Source: Planococcus sp. MSAK28401
Lineage (GTDB): Bacteria > Bacillota > Bacilli > Bacillales_A > Planococcaceae
DNA: 64,000 nucleotides
NCBI RefSeq assembly: GCF_018283455.1
Contig: NZ_JAAMTH010000001.1
Span: 2,585,501-2,649,500, forward strand
Direction: 5' to 3'
Below are positions 15,891 through 23,497 of this stretch, piece by piece (position 1 is the stretch's first letter; every line of letters starts with the position of its first letter). The notes under the pieces were generated by a model. That model ran no database searches and had not been told where the DNA came from. It saw nothing but the letters and a program-made list of their open reading frames with translations. A program made the translations under genes and the position numbers.

Positions 15891-17141
15891 GGTTGGCGTT
15901 TCGCCTTCCAATACTGCCTCTGCCAAGCCGCTTTCTTTGGATTGTTTGAAACTCACTGCCAATAGCAACACCGAGATCCCGAACATGACGGCGGTCGAGG
16001 CGATGACGACCGGCTGAACTGTCACAATTTCTGACGCAAGCCCAATGATTGCGGTCGTGACGATGATAAGCAGCGCTTCAAGCAGACTATAGACGCTGAC
16101 GGTCCTGCCCATGACGTCGACAGGGATATGGTTTTGCGTGAAGGTGTGGAAACCGGTATTGGCGAAGGCGAGCGAGAACGCTAGGATGAAAAATCCGGTC
16201 GCTGCGCCGGCGAATGAACTCGAGAACGCGTAGACGAGATAACCAATCGACACCATCACCGATCCACCGCCGATCAATGCGGCGACACTCAATCTTTTCG
16301 TAAACACGGTGTTGACGATCGCCCCCGCAATGATTCCGGCTCCAGCAATACTCACGAGAAATCCATATTCGCCGTCTGTCAGGCCGAGCACCCGTTTCGA
16401 GAACGTTGCTTCCTGCGAATCGATCGCTGTGGCCATAACCGTCATGCAACTGAAGAGAAAAAATACGGACATGACGAGTGCCGCGCTCTTGCTGAAGGCG
16501 ATGACGATTCTCCAGTCAGTGCGGATTATTTCCCAGGACATACGTTTAGAAAATTCCGTGGCGTCTGCTTTTTGTTCGAGCTTCGGCATGGCACTCAAAA
16601 TGAGCGCAGAAATTAGGAGCGCAATTGCATTCAAGTAAATGGCTGTTATCGGTGTCCCCATCATGAACAAGAGACCAGCAACTGCCGGACCGATCAGAAA
16701 GGCGCCTGAGTCGATCAGGCTGCGGAATGCATTAAAATGCTGGCGGTTTTTCTCGGGAATGAGTTTAGTGATATACGTCATCGATGCTGGTTCAAACATC
16801 GAACCCGCCATATTGATGAGCAGCACGAATGCGTAAATGAGCCATAAAGTTGAAGCGAACGGCAGGCAAGCAATGAGCACTGCCCGCAACAGATCAAGCG
16901 TGATCATCAAATTGCGCTGGTTGACCCGGTCGGTGATGCTGCCCGACCAAAAGTTGGTCAATAGTGTCGCAGCGGGTTTGACAATGTATAGCCCCGCGAC
17001 TGCAAGCGCCGAGCCGGTCATGTCGAGCACGATCAAGTTCAAGACAATCAAATAGACCCATCCACCGAAGTTGGCGATGCCAATTCCCATCAGTAACATG
17101 GCTACTTCCCGCCACTCTTTGTCTTTACCTATCTTCTTCAT
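15885..17141 (-). CDS. MFS transporter (MFS_3-like exporter)
   Basis: A 418-aa major facilitator protein with 12 predicted helices. The loop 2-3 motif reads SGSITDRVNQRNLM (the GxxxDRxxxR signature) and the N-terminus is GIGIANFGGWVYLIVL. It is closest in style to the MFS_3 group of macrolide and siderophore exporters. The substrate is unknown. The start at 17141 follows GGTGGGGT. The unusual feature is the upstream T-box leader with a glutamine specifier, which ties expression to uncharged tRNA and suggests a substrate linked to amino-acid supply or to an inhibitor of charging. Confidence 0.85.
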   Translation of the reverse strand: MKKIGKDKEWREVAMLLMGIGIANFGGWVYLIVLNLIVLDMTGSALAVAGLYIVKPAATLLTNFWSGSITDRVNQRNLMITLDLLRAVLIACLPFASTLWLIYAFVLLINMAGSMFEPASMTYITKLIPEKNRQHFNAFRSLIDSGAFLIGPAVAGLLFMMGTPITAIYLNAIALLISALILSAMPKLEQKADATEFSKRMSWEIIRTDWRIVIAFSKSAALVMSVFFLFSCMTVMATAIDSQEATFSKRVLGLTDGEYGFLVSIAGAGIIAGAIVNTVFTKRLSVAALIGGGSVMVSIGYLVYAFSSSFAGAATGFFILAFSLAFANTGFHTFTQNHIPVDVMGRTVSVYSLLEALLIIVTTAIIGLASEIVTVQPVVIASTAVMFGISVLLLAVSFKQSKESGLAEAVLEGETPTT

Positions 17142-17174
17142 CTACCCCACCACTTCCCGCTTCTTTTCGGCAAA

Positions 17175-17440
17175 GAAAAAATCCCGCCCCCAAGACAATT
17201 GTCTTGGGGACGAGATTCCGGTCGTGGTGCCACCCCTGTTCGCCCATATGTCGCCATATGCGCCTCTTTCGGTACAGTGAATCTATACATGAGCTCTGTA
17301 ACGGGAGCTCCCGCCGCATCATCCCCTCCTGGTTCCGACGCGGTGCTCAGAGGCTTGTTTCGCTGGCATCCTTTTGCCCCGTTTCACCACCCCGGAGCTC
17401 TCTAGGAAAAGGAATTGCCAGCTACTGTTCTCTTCATCGC
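17175..17440 (-). promoter_or_regulatory. T-box riboswitch, specifier CAA (tRNA-Gln)
   Basis: On the minus strand: stem I with the E-loop AGTA and helix GCTGGCA/TGCCAGC; specifier loop GAAA-CAA-GCCTCTGAGC with the specifier at 17357-17355; T-box AGGGGTGGCACCACGA (complement of about 17222-17237); and a terminator stem with GTCCCCAAGAC/GTCTTGGGGGC ending in a T-run (17180-17175). Aligned with glyQS, the codon lies 10 nt before the end of the conserved TGAGC, giving CAA (Gln). The T-box UGGC pairs with discriminator G73, as in tRNA-Gln, and excludes the ACA (Thr, A73) register. It controls the MFS gene at 15885. Confidence 0.9.
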
Positions 17441-17519
17441 ACTGAATTTTGATTTTTACTAGATTACCATGAGCCAGAAGGATTGGTATATAACAAGTTT
17501 CTGCCCGTTTCATTAATAT

Positions 17520-17825
17520 TCATTCAACTGTGACCCTAGAAGCAAGAAAATAAGGAATATCCGGTGTCGTGTCGAATGGCGTGACTTTGACGCGATCGCC
17601 TTCTTCTAGTTCCTCGAACGAGCTTGCAGCGCCGATGAATTCGGTATGGTCGGTTAGGAAAATCTCTTGAAAGGGTTCTTGCCGTGCATCATCGGTTTGG
17701 ACGTCCAGCATAAAACTCGCCTCTGTCTTTTCCGCCACGGTACCGTGTAAACTTCCGCAACCTGTCAATAAAATCGATGAAATGATAAATAAGCCAAGCA
17801 GCTTTTTAATCGTCCCCACTCCCAT
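17520..17825 (-). CDS. Small lipoprotein, DUF3221-like
   Basis: About 100 aa: hydrophobic signal peptide with lipobox LTGC, then a small beta-rich domain (GTVAEKTEASFMLDV, EFIGAASSFEELEEGDRVKVTPF) of the OB-like kind seen in DUF3221 lipoproteins. The start is uncertain: ATG 17825 or GTG 17819; the open frame extends to 17864. It is followed by the T-box promoter region and preceded by a 33-aa membrane peptide gene. Confidence 0.65.
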   Translation of the reverse strand: MGVGTIKKLLGLFIISSILLTGCGSLHGTVAEKTEASFMLDVQTDDARQEPFQEIFLTDHTEFIGAASSFEELEEGDRVKVTPFDTTPDIPYFLASRVTVE

Positions 17826-17847
17826 CCCCGAAGGATCTATACATTTT

Positions 17848-17949
17848 TCACTCTTTGAAGCCATCTACCGTTTTTTTAATCGCTTTAATTACGAAATACA
17901 CCAACACAATGGTGATGATCATCATTACGAGCATGGAAACCGGACCCAT
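17848..17949 (-). CDS. 33-aa single-pass membrane peptide
   Basis: A 33-codon ORF with AAGGAGG 6-7 nt before the ATG. It has one helix (VSMLVMMIITIVLVYFVI) and a basic tail (KAIKKTVDGFKE). Its stop lies 22 bp before the next lipoprotein start, so the two are likely an operon. Function unknown. Confidence 0.6.
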   Translation of the reverse strand: MGPVSMLVMMIITIVLVYFVIKAIKKTVDGFKE

Positions 17950-18162
17950 GATTTAGCCTCCTTCAGCTCACTGCAATTAATATGATTTTATGGAAAATAT
18001 TGATAAATAAATCCTATCACACATATTCTAGGGAGAACATAGTCAATCGTGAGCAATTTTTCTCTAAAAAAATACTGGGTCTATGGAACTTTTTGGAATG
18101 ATAAGTGTATAGTTAAATGAAGATCATTTCTGTGACAGCTATCTATTGAGGAGAGGATGCGA

Positions 18163-18708
18163 GTGAAGAAAAGATGGTTCATCGTTTTGGGTATCGTTTT
18201 GCTCTTCTTTCTTTCTTATGCTGCAACGACTTATTTCCAATATCAAATCGGCAATGAAACATTTCAACAGGATTTAACTGATTGGGTTAATAAAGGGGAA
18301 GCGGACTCAAAGAGGATTGAAATTTTAAGGTCCACCCAATTAGATAATACTTCATCCCATATCGTCCTTTTCGAACTGGATAGCGGAGAAATCGCTTTTG
18401 CGCACATGATCCAAGGATGGAATGGGAAATTCAAGATCGTCGAATCCGGATGGGGACCCGCGATTGCCTATCGCGACATCCAAACCGAAAACGGCAGCTA
18501 CGGCGTCATCTATGGCGACAACTCGAACATCGAAATTGATCATATTCGCGCCGATTCCTTGGAAGTAACGTTCGGATTTGTAGCGGGAGTAACGAATGAA
18601 TTGTATTTCATAAAGTATACGAAACTACCTGCTTCCATCCAGACAGCTTTTCCAATGGAACTGCGTTTTTACGACGAAAATGATACAGAGATTAAGGTAA
18701 TGAAATGA
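18163..18708 (+). CDS. Membrane-anchored extracellular protein, unknown function
   Basis: A 181-aa protein with an N-terminal anchor (WFIVLGIVLLFFLSYAATTYF) followed by a soluble beta-rich domain (IVLFELDSGEIAFAHMIQGW, YGVIYGDNSNIEIDHI). GTG at 18163 has GAGGAGAGG at proper distance; ATG 18157 abuts the site. No family recognised. Confidence 0.75.
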   Translation: MKKRWFIVLGIVLLFFLSYAATTYFQYQIGNETFQQDLTDWVNKGEADSKRIEILRSTQLDNTSSHIVLFELDSGEIAFAHMIQGWNGKFKIVESGWGPAIAYRDIQTENGSYGVIYGDNSNIEIDHIRADSLEVTFGFVAGVTNELYFIKYTKLPASIQTAFPMELRFYDENDTEIKVMK

Positions 18709-18768
18709 GTTTGGGTCAATGGCGTTTGCCTTTTTTCAATAGAATACTCACTTTTAGGAGGAATCGAT

Positions 18769-18984
18769 ATGCCCAAAAACAACAAACCTGAAGACCAGCG
18801 CGATCGCTTGCAGTTGAAAGACCAGAAAGAACACGCAGGCAGCAATGTCAATGACTCGGCTAACCGCGCACAAAACGGCATGCCGGATACGCGAGGCATG
18901 GGCTTGAAAGAAATCGGCGGGGTCATTTTGCTGCTGGTGATTTTATTGATTGCTTATGGTTTGTATCAAGTGTTCTTCGGTTGA
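18769..18984 (+). CDS. DUF6366-like small membrane protein
   Basis: A 71-aa protein with a hydrophilic N-terminal half (EDQRDRLQLKDQ, then NVNDSANRAQNG and GMGLKEIGG) and a C-terminal helix (VILLLVILLIAYGLYQVFF). The layout agrees with DUF6366, a Bacillales family of unknown role. The ATG follows AGGAGGAATCGAT. Confidence 0.7.
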   Translation: MPKNNKPEDQRDRLQLKDQKEHAGSNVNDSANRAQNGMPDTRGMGLKEIGGVILLLVILLIAYGLYQVFFG

Positions 18985-19015
18985 AGAAATGCTCTAGTTG
19001 AAGGGATTGGGGAAA

Positions 19016-19516
19016 TTGAATAAGAAGATTTTGATCGTAGTGTTAAGCATAATGGTATTTGTGGCTTTAGTCGGCGGAACGCTTATTTTTTTGAAGAGCA
19101 ACCCGCCGCTTGAAACGAATACATTGGCTTCGAACGAAAACCAGCATTCTGTGATTGTGGGATTTGGCAATAAAGGATGGGGCGATATTCAATTGACCGA
19201 AGTGGCGGTCAATGATTATGAAGAACCGACGGAAAGCAAAATCCAAATGAGCAATGCGATGCTAGGGTTCATCATCACAGATGATTTTGAATCCGTTGAA
19301 GCACAGCCGTACCGCTTCACCGAACTCGACGAGGCCACAATCAAAACCGGCACATCCCCTACCGAGACACTGGAAAAACAGAACAACGGCACCGCTTCTG
19401 AAGACGATGAAACTTACGGGCTCAGCGTGATGCATGATGAAGAAATCCATACCGTTCATATCAAATACAGTTATTTTGGCATCCCCTTATTTAAAGAAGT
19501 GAAAGTATCTTTTTGA
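19016..19516 (+). CDS. Membrane-anchored exported protein, unknown function
   Basis: About 166 aa with an N-terminal anchor (ILIVVLSIMVFVALVGGTLIFL) and an exported domain containing GFGNKGWGDIQLTEVAVNDY and HIKYSYFGIPLFKEV. TTG at 19016 is preferred (AAGGGA 9 nt upstream); TTG 18998 is the alternative. It starts 31 bp after the DUF6366-like gene and is followed by a terminator. Confidence 0.65.
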   Translation: MNKKILIVVLSIMVFVALVGGTLIFLKSNPPLETNTLASNENQHSVIVGFGNKGWGDIQLTEVAVNDYEEPTESKIQMSNAMLGFIITDDFESVEAQPYRFTELDEATIKTGTSPTETLEKQNNGTASEDDETYGLSVMHDEEIHTVHIKYSYFGIPLFKEVKVSF

Positions 19517-19527
19517 TTCGGATCTCT

Positions 19528-19568
19528 AAAAAACGACGCAGCTTATTGAAAAAGCTGCGTCGTTTTTA
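19528..19568 (+). terminator. Terminator
   Basis: AAAACGACGCAGCTT pairs with AAGCTGCGTCGTTTT; T-run on the plus strand. Confidence 0.85.
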
Positions 19569-19744
19569 CGTGTGTTTATTCAGATTGTCATGCCTATCCC
19601 TCTACCTCTAGATAGTGTGTTTCAGATTCAAGGCTCATTCCAAAGCCACCGGCGTTATGCTATGCTTGTTTTACTAACAATTAATTGGAAATGAATAAAT
19701 CCAAGGATCTGTAGAGAAAATATAACTAAAAAGGGGATTTTACA

Positions 19745-19873
19745 ATGACTTCTGTATTCCTGACTGGAGTGTTAAGTTCAATATTCACCTGGATTTTGCC
19801 GATTGCCATCATTATTGCATTGGTAGTGTTATTCAAAAAGGTAAATCGGTTAGAAAAAAAGCTCGATAAGTAG
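19745..19873 (+). CDS. 42-aa membrane peptide with coiled-coil-like tail
   Basis: A 42-codon ORF with AAAGGGGA 7 nt before the ATG. It has one hydrophobic helix (WILPIAIIIALVVLF) followed by a basic amphipathic tail (KKVNRLEKKLDK). The same architecture is seen in the 47-aa gene at 24448-24591. Its end is 5 bp from the convergent lipoprotein gene. Confidence 0.6.
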   Translation: MTSVFLTGVLSSIFTWILPIAIIIALVVLFKKVNRLEKKLDK

Positions 19874-19878
19874 GTCGT

Positions 19879-20262
19879 TTAAGATTCTTCCTCATCCAAA
19901 TTGAAGGTTTCCGATTTCCCATCCCATATGACTTCGACTTTAATTTTCGTATGCTCTTGAATGATCGCACAATCCACGCAGCTTCCGTTTTGCAGCGTCA
20001 CTTTTCCATCATCTGTTACAGGCACATTCGTTGTTGATTGGCCTCGAATAACCGAATTCATCGAATAATCGATTGTCTCTGGTGCTGTGCCCGCTCCTAT
20101 ATACTCGAGCGCCCCCTCTACTTGCTGGCTGCCGCTTTGTGACTCGACTACTTTATACGTCATGCTCCAACTCTCGCTTTTTCCTGAATAAAGATATTGC
20201 TCTCCGCCAATACAGCCACTTAACAAAAAAACTGCGAATACGATCATGACCAGTTTCTTCAT
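19879..20262 (-). CDS. Small lipoprotein with CxxC motif (paralogue of 6474-6845)
   Basis: A 127-aa lipoprotein with lipobox LSGC (Cys at 17). The mature part has PETIDYSMNS, then SCVDCAIIQEH, and ends VIWDGKSETFNL. These features align with the protein at 6474-6845, so they are diverged paralogues. Extracytoplasmic; function unknown. Confidence 0.8.
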   Translation of the reverse strand: MKKLVMIVFAVFLLSGCIGGEQYLYSGKSESWSMTYKVVESQSGSQQVEGALEYIGAGTAPETIDYSMNSVIRGQSTTNVPVTDDGKVTLQNGSCVDCAIIQEHTKIKVEVIWDGKSETFNLDEEES

Positions 20263-20286
20263 CGGGCTTGCCCCCTTATTCGATTG

Positions 20287-20478
20287 TTATTCCTCTTTCT
20301 GCTCAATCCGCCAAACGATGAACTTCACAAGCTCAGCGACAAAAAAGAAGCCGAGAACCCAGAGGAGTAGGCCGTTTACTGCCCCGTCCGCAAAGACCTT
20401 GGCAACTATATACCCGATGATGACAGCGGCGAGGAATGATAAATGGTAGGCCTTGTTTTCTTCTAAGTATTCTCTCAT
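20287..20478 (-). CDS. Two-helix membrane protein
   Basis: A 63-aa protein with two helices (LSFLAAVIIGYIVAKVFA and LLLWVLGFFFVAELVKFIVW). ATG 20478 has GGGAGTGGA upstream. It lies 26 bp after the Nudix gene on the same strand. Unknown function. Confidence 0.65.
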   Translation of the reverse strand: MREYLEENKAYHLSFLAAVIIGYIVAKVFADGAVNGLLLWVLGFFFVAELVKFIVWRIEQKEE

Positions 20479-20504
20479 CAAATCCACTCCCATTCGCTGC
20501 GCAT

Positions 20505-20972
20505 TTATTTCAATATCGGCAAGCTCGCCTTGTTTACCCAATCCATGATGAAGCGTTCCTGATGAGAGTTGATTTTCGGCAATTCGTCCGGGCTGAAGAA
20601 ACGGTGCTCGTGGCTTTCTTCCCCTTCTTGCATCAACTCGCCTGAAAATTGCTGTGTGTGAAAAATGATTTGCACGCTATAGACTTGATCGCCATTTTGG
20701 TATTCGGCATAACCTTGCTCCCCTGAATAGAGGCCGAATAGCTGTAAGTTCTCTGCATGCAGGCCGGTTTCTTCAAGTGTTTCCCTGACGGCCGTCTCGA
20801 GAAAAGTTTCGCCAGGCTCCATGACTCCGCCCGGAATTCCCCACACGTCTCGGTCTTTCCGGTGCTGAAGCAAAATGTTGCCGTCCTTTTCCAGAATGAT
20901 TCCGCAGCCAACCGTCATCAATAAATTCGAACCGATCAACTGGCGCATGTCTTGGATGTAATTCATTGCCAT
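20505..20972 (-). CDS. Nudix hydrolase (MutT-like)
   Basis: A 155-aa Nudix protein. The Nudix box starts GGVMEPGE and ends RETLEETGL (about residues 48-70) with all catalytic residues present. The N-terminal LLQHRKDRDVWGIPGG is typical of the DR-1025/MutT-like group. Substrate unknown. It is the third Nudix gene in 21 kb. Confidence 0.85.
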   Translation of the reverse strand: MAMNYIQDMRQLIGSNLLMTVGCGIILEKDGNILLQHRKDRDVWGIPGGVMEPGETFLETAVRETLEETGLHAENLQLFGLYSGEQGYAEYQNGDQVYSVQIIFHTQQFSGELMQEGEESHEHRFFSPDELPKINSHQERFIMDWVNKASLPILK

Positions 20973-20983
20973 TCCCCCGTTAG

Positions 20984-21574
20984 TTATAGTTTCTCCTTAT
21001 TGATGGTATCCCCTTTAATTTTTGAAGTTGTTGCTACCTTGCTGGTGGCAGTCTCTTTATTCATCTCCAGCATCCATCTCATGAGCATCACACGATCCAC
21101 CAATTTCACTCCATTGGATGCAGCCAATTTCTTTGCCGGTTCTGTATAACCGCTATTGCTGACTACCCAGCACTCATCCACTTTGTAATGCAGTTTCGCC
21201 GTGGAAACTTCTTGTACGGCTTTCAATCCGACATTCTTTTTATAGCGCTTCGCTTGAACTGCGATTCTCCGCCCAGCTTTCGACAAAATGAGGTCTGCGC
21301 CATAATCTCCGGTAGCCGGTGTCATCTGCACGTGATAGCCTCTTTCTAAAAACAATACGCGGAGATAGTCTTCAAATTCCTTGCCTTTCATCTGATCCAC
21401 TTGCAGCATGCCGGATCGCTTCAGTTTGCGGTCTTTTAAAATATTGGTGATTGATGCAAGCAAAAGTGCACCTAAACCAAATACGACCAGAAACCCTGTC
21501 AATTGAGGCTCAGCTGTAGCGATACTCCACATTAAATCCAGCCCTAATCGAAACCCACTTAAAAATCCCTCCAT
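20984..21574 (-). CDS. Membrane-anchored restriction-endonuclease-like protein (Mrr_cat)
   Basis: A 196-aa protein with one or two N-terminal helices (FLVVFGLGALLLASITNIL) and a C-terminal PD-(D/E)xK domain of the Mrr type: KGKEFEDYLRVLFLERGY, GDYGADLIL and AVQAKRYKK give the catalytic Glu, Asp and QxK. Mrr-type domains cleave DNA, often modified DNA. Attachment to the membrane is known in related stand-alone Bacillales proteins, whose role is unclear. It starts at 21574 and ends 11 bp before the Nudix gene on the same strand. Confidence 0.8.
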   Translation of the reverse strand: MEGFLSGFRLGLDLMWSIATAEPQLTGFLVVFGLGALLLASITNILKDRKLKRSGMLQVDQMKGKEFEDYLRVLFLERGYHVQMTPATGDYGADLILSKAGRRIAVQAKRYKKNVGLKAVQEVSTAKLHYKVDECWVVSNSGYTEPAKKLAASNGVKLVDRVMLMRWMLEMNKETATSKVATTSKIKGDTINKEKL

Positions 21575-21842
21575 AAGATACCCCTCCAGTTCTTTTTAAA
21601 CTCCTTTATACCTTTAAATATACCAATAAAATCCATAAATAGTAGAGAAATTTTAAATATATACTCTCAATGATCATATTTTTCATTTATACTCAATTAA
21701 TCATCTTTAGAAGTGTAAAAGCAAAAAATCCTAATTCAATCTTTCAGTAAATACAAAAAGCACCACCCACGATAAAAAAGCTGAATCATCAGCGATTTTA
21801 GTACTGGTAGTGTCTTTTGGACTTCATATGAACTTCTATTTA

Positions 21843-22061
21843 TCATTCCGGACTTTTAAACGACTTTCGTAAACTGAAGAGTATTAGCAGAATCAGCACA
21901 ACTGTAAAAACCAGTGCCCAAATGTTTCCTTCACCAAATAAGCTGATGAGCACGACTTCGAAAGATGGCAGACCTAATGCGTAAAGCAACGGCAAAACAA
22001 GCAAGGTCGATGCCACACCTGACCCAAACAAAAGAATAGCTGTTTTTCTGTTAACTTCCAA
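21843..22061 (-). CDS. Two-helix membrane protein
   Basis: A 72-aa protein with two helices (ILLFGSGVASTLLVLPLLYAL and IWALVFTVVLILLILFSL). The TTG at 22061 is preferred because GGGAGGTG precedes it; a GTG at 22076 lies inside that site. Unknown function. Confidence 0.6.
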   Translation of the reverse strand: MEVNRKTAILLFGSGVASTLLVLPLLYALGLPSFEVVLISLFGEGNIWALVFTVVLILLILFSLRKSFKSPE

Positions 22062-22151
22062 AAAAACACCTCCCACAGAAAGCTTAACATAAAAATGTAA
22101 ATAAACTAATTATTTTGAATAATTTTATCGGTACACAGTTATCTGCTTCGG

Positions 22152-22372
22152 CTACAAAACACGATCCAAAGTCTTCCCCGTCATCGGCATGATTGCATTC
22201 AAATAAGCACTCTGAAACAGACTGTCAGCACTGTCCCGATGCCGACCGGTGCCCCGAACATGATCGCCAAGACTAGGAATATAAAATAGATGGCGGTTCG
22301 GAGAGAAAATAGAGTGGTCTCCGCCAACTCTTTTACGAGAAGCGTTAGGCGGTCCACTGGAATCAGCTCGAA
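22152..22372 (-). pseudogene. Remnant of a YczE/YyaS-type membrane protein gene
   Basis: The minus strand encodes FELIPVDRLTLLVKELAE, then RTAIYFIFLVLAIMFG and APVGIGTVLTV. After a frameshift it continues LFQSAYLNAIMPMTGKTLDRVL and a stop. ELIP-DRLT and G-GIGTVLTA are the conserved C-terminal features of YczE-like integral membrane proteins. The N-terminal half is missing, so this is a dead fragment. Confidence 0.55.
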
Positions 22373-22450
22373 AAAAGAATTATTTCATTTTTCCGCTCCC
22401 GCTTCTTGCATTGGCCGCATGGTTCTTGTACACTCGATATAATTCATCAT

Positions 22451-22466
22451 TGTTGCAAATGCAACA
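22451..22466. promoter_or_regulatory. Probable MarR operator
   Basis: TGTTGCA-AA-TGCAACA is a perfect 7-bp-arm inverted repeat, 19 bp before the marR ATG and just downstream of a TATAAT (22438-22443). The position suits autorepression of the marR-paiA-paiB operon. Confidence 0.6.
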
Positions 22467-22485
22467 TAAATTAAGGAGTTCTATT

Positions 22486-22938
22486 ATGACAGAAATCCTG
22501 CGTGAAATCGGAATGATTGCCCGTGCCCTTGATTCCATCAGCAATATCGAATTTAAAGAGCTCGAGCTGACGAAAGGGCAATATCTTTACCTCGTCCGCA
22601 TTTGTGAAAACCCCGGCATCATCCAGGAGCAATTGCTCGATTTGATAAAAGTCGACCGCTCCACTGCGACACGCGCGCTCCAGAAATTAGAGAGCAACGG
22701 CTTTATCGAAAAACTGGGTGACCCGGACAATAAGAAAATCAAAAAAATCTATCCGACTGAAAAAGCTCGAAAGGCTTATCCTTTCATCATTCGGGAAAAC
22801 GAGCATTCCAATGCGGTGGCACTCGATGGCTTTTCGGAACAGGAGGCGTTGGAGGCCGAGCGCTATTTGCGACGCATCCGAGAGAATATCGAAGTCGATT
22901 TCGAGTCGATCAAAAAAGGCCGAAAGCGCGATTATTAA
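22486..22938 (+). CDS. MarR-family transcriptional regulator
   Basis: A 150-aa winged-helix regulator: helix-turn-helix QEQLLDLIKVDRSTATRALQ (about residues 47-66), then the wing NGFIEKLGDPDNKKIKKIYPT. The ATG at 22486 follows TTAAGGAG. It is the first gene of an operon with paiA and paiB, and a dyad upstream suggests autoregulation. Its likely role is to control polyamine or drug acetylation in response to a small ligand. Confidence 0.85.
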   Translation: MTEILREIGMIARALDSISNIEFKELELTKGQYLYLVRICENPGIIQEQLLDLIKVDRSTATRALQKLESNGFIEKLGDPDNKKIKKIYPTEKARKAYPFIIRENEHSNAVALDGFSEQEALEAERYLRRIRENIEVDFESIKKGRKRDY

Positions 22939-22960
22939 AGAGCTAAAGGAGCGAATTTTC

Positions 22961-23473
22961 ATGGCAAGCCTACGTAAATGCACAGCAAGCGACCTTCAAG
23001 AACTGCAAGACATCAGTATTCTCACTTATAAGGAAACATTCGATGAACACAATAGCGAAGAAAACATGAACGCCTATCTTGAAGCGGCCTATAACAAGCC
23101 GAAGCTCGAGAAAGAACTCGCCACCCCTTCTTCCCATTTCTATTTCGCGATGGTCGAAGATGAAGTGGCGGGCTATTTGAAAATTAACACAGACGAAGCG
23201 CAAACCGAGCCGATGGGTGACCAGGCGCTCGAAGTGGAGCGCATCTACATCAAGAAGAAGTTCCAGAAAAACGGTGCCGGTAAAGTGTTGATGAATCAAG
23301 CGTTTGAGATGGCGGAAAAACTGGGAAAAGAAAAGATATGGCTCGGCGTATGGGAGCACAACAACAATGCCCGGGCTTTTTACGACAAGAAAGGCTTTGT
23401 CGAGACCGGCAGCCATTCGTTTTTCATGGGCGATGACGAGCAGACGGATTTGATTTTGACGAAGACTTTGTAA
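22961..23473 (+). CDS. paiA: Spermidine/spermine N-acetyltransferase PaiA
   Basis: A 170-aa GNAT enzyme very similar to Bacillus PaiA: MASLRKCTASDLQELQDISI at the start, VERIYIKKKFQKNGAGKVLM for acetyl-CoA binding, WLGVWEHNNNARAFY, and an end of HSFFMGDDEQTDLILTKTL. PaiA acetylates spermidine and spermine at high polyamine levels. The ATG at 22961 follows AAAGGAGCG; longer in-frame readings run into marR. It sits between marR and paiB. Confidence 0.9.
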   Translation: MASLRKCTASDLQELQDISILTYKETFDEHNSEENMNAYLEAAYNKPKLEKELATPSSHFYFAMVEDEVAGYLKINTDEAQTEPMGDQALEVERIYIKKKFQKNGAGKVLMNQAFEMAEKLGKEKIWLGVWEHNNNARAFYDKKGFVETGSHSFFMGDDEQTDLILTKTL

Positions 23474-23497
23474 CTTTATTGCATAAGGAGGCCTACC

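Noticed and set aside
17355..17358. Reading the T-box specifier as ACA (Thr).
   Set aside because: The T-box bulge UGGC requires a G discriminator base; tRNA-Thr of Bacillus has A73, and alignment with glyQS supports CAA.
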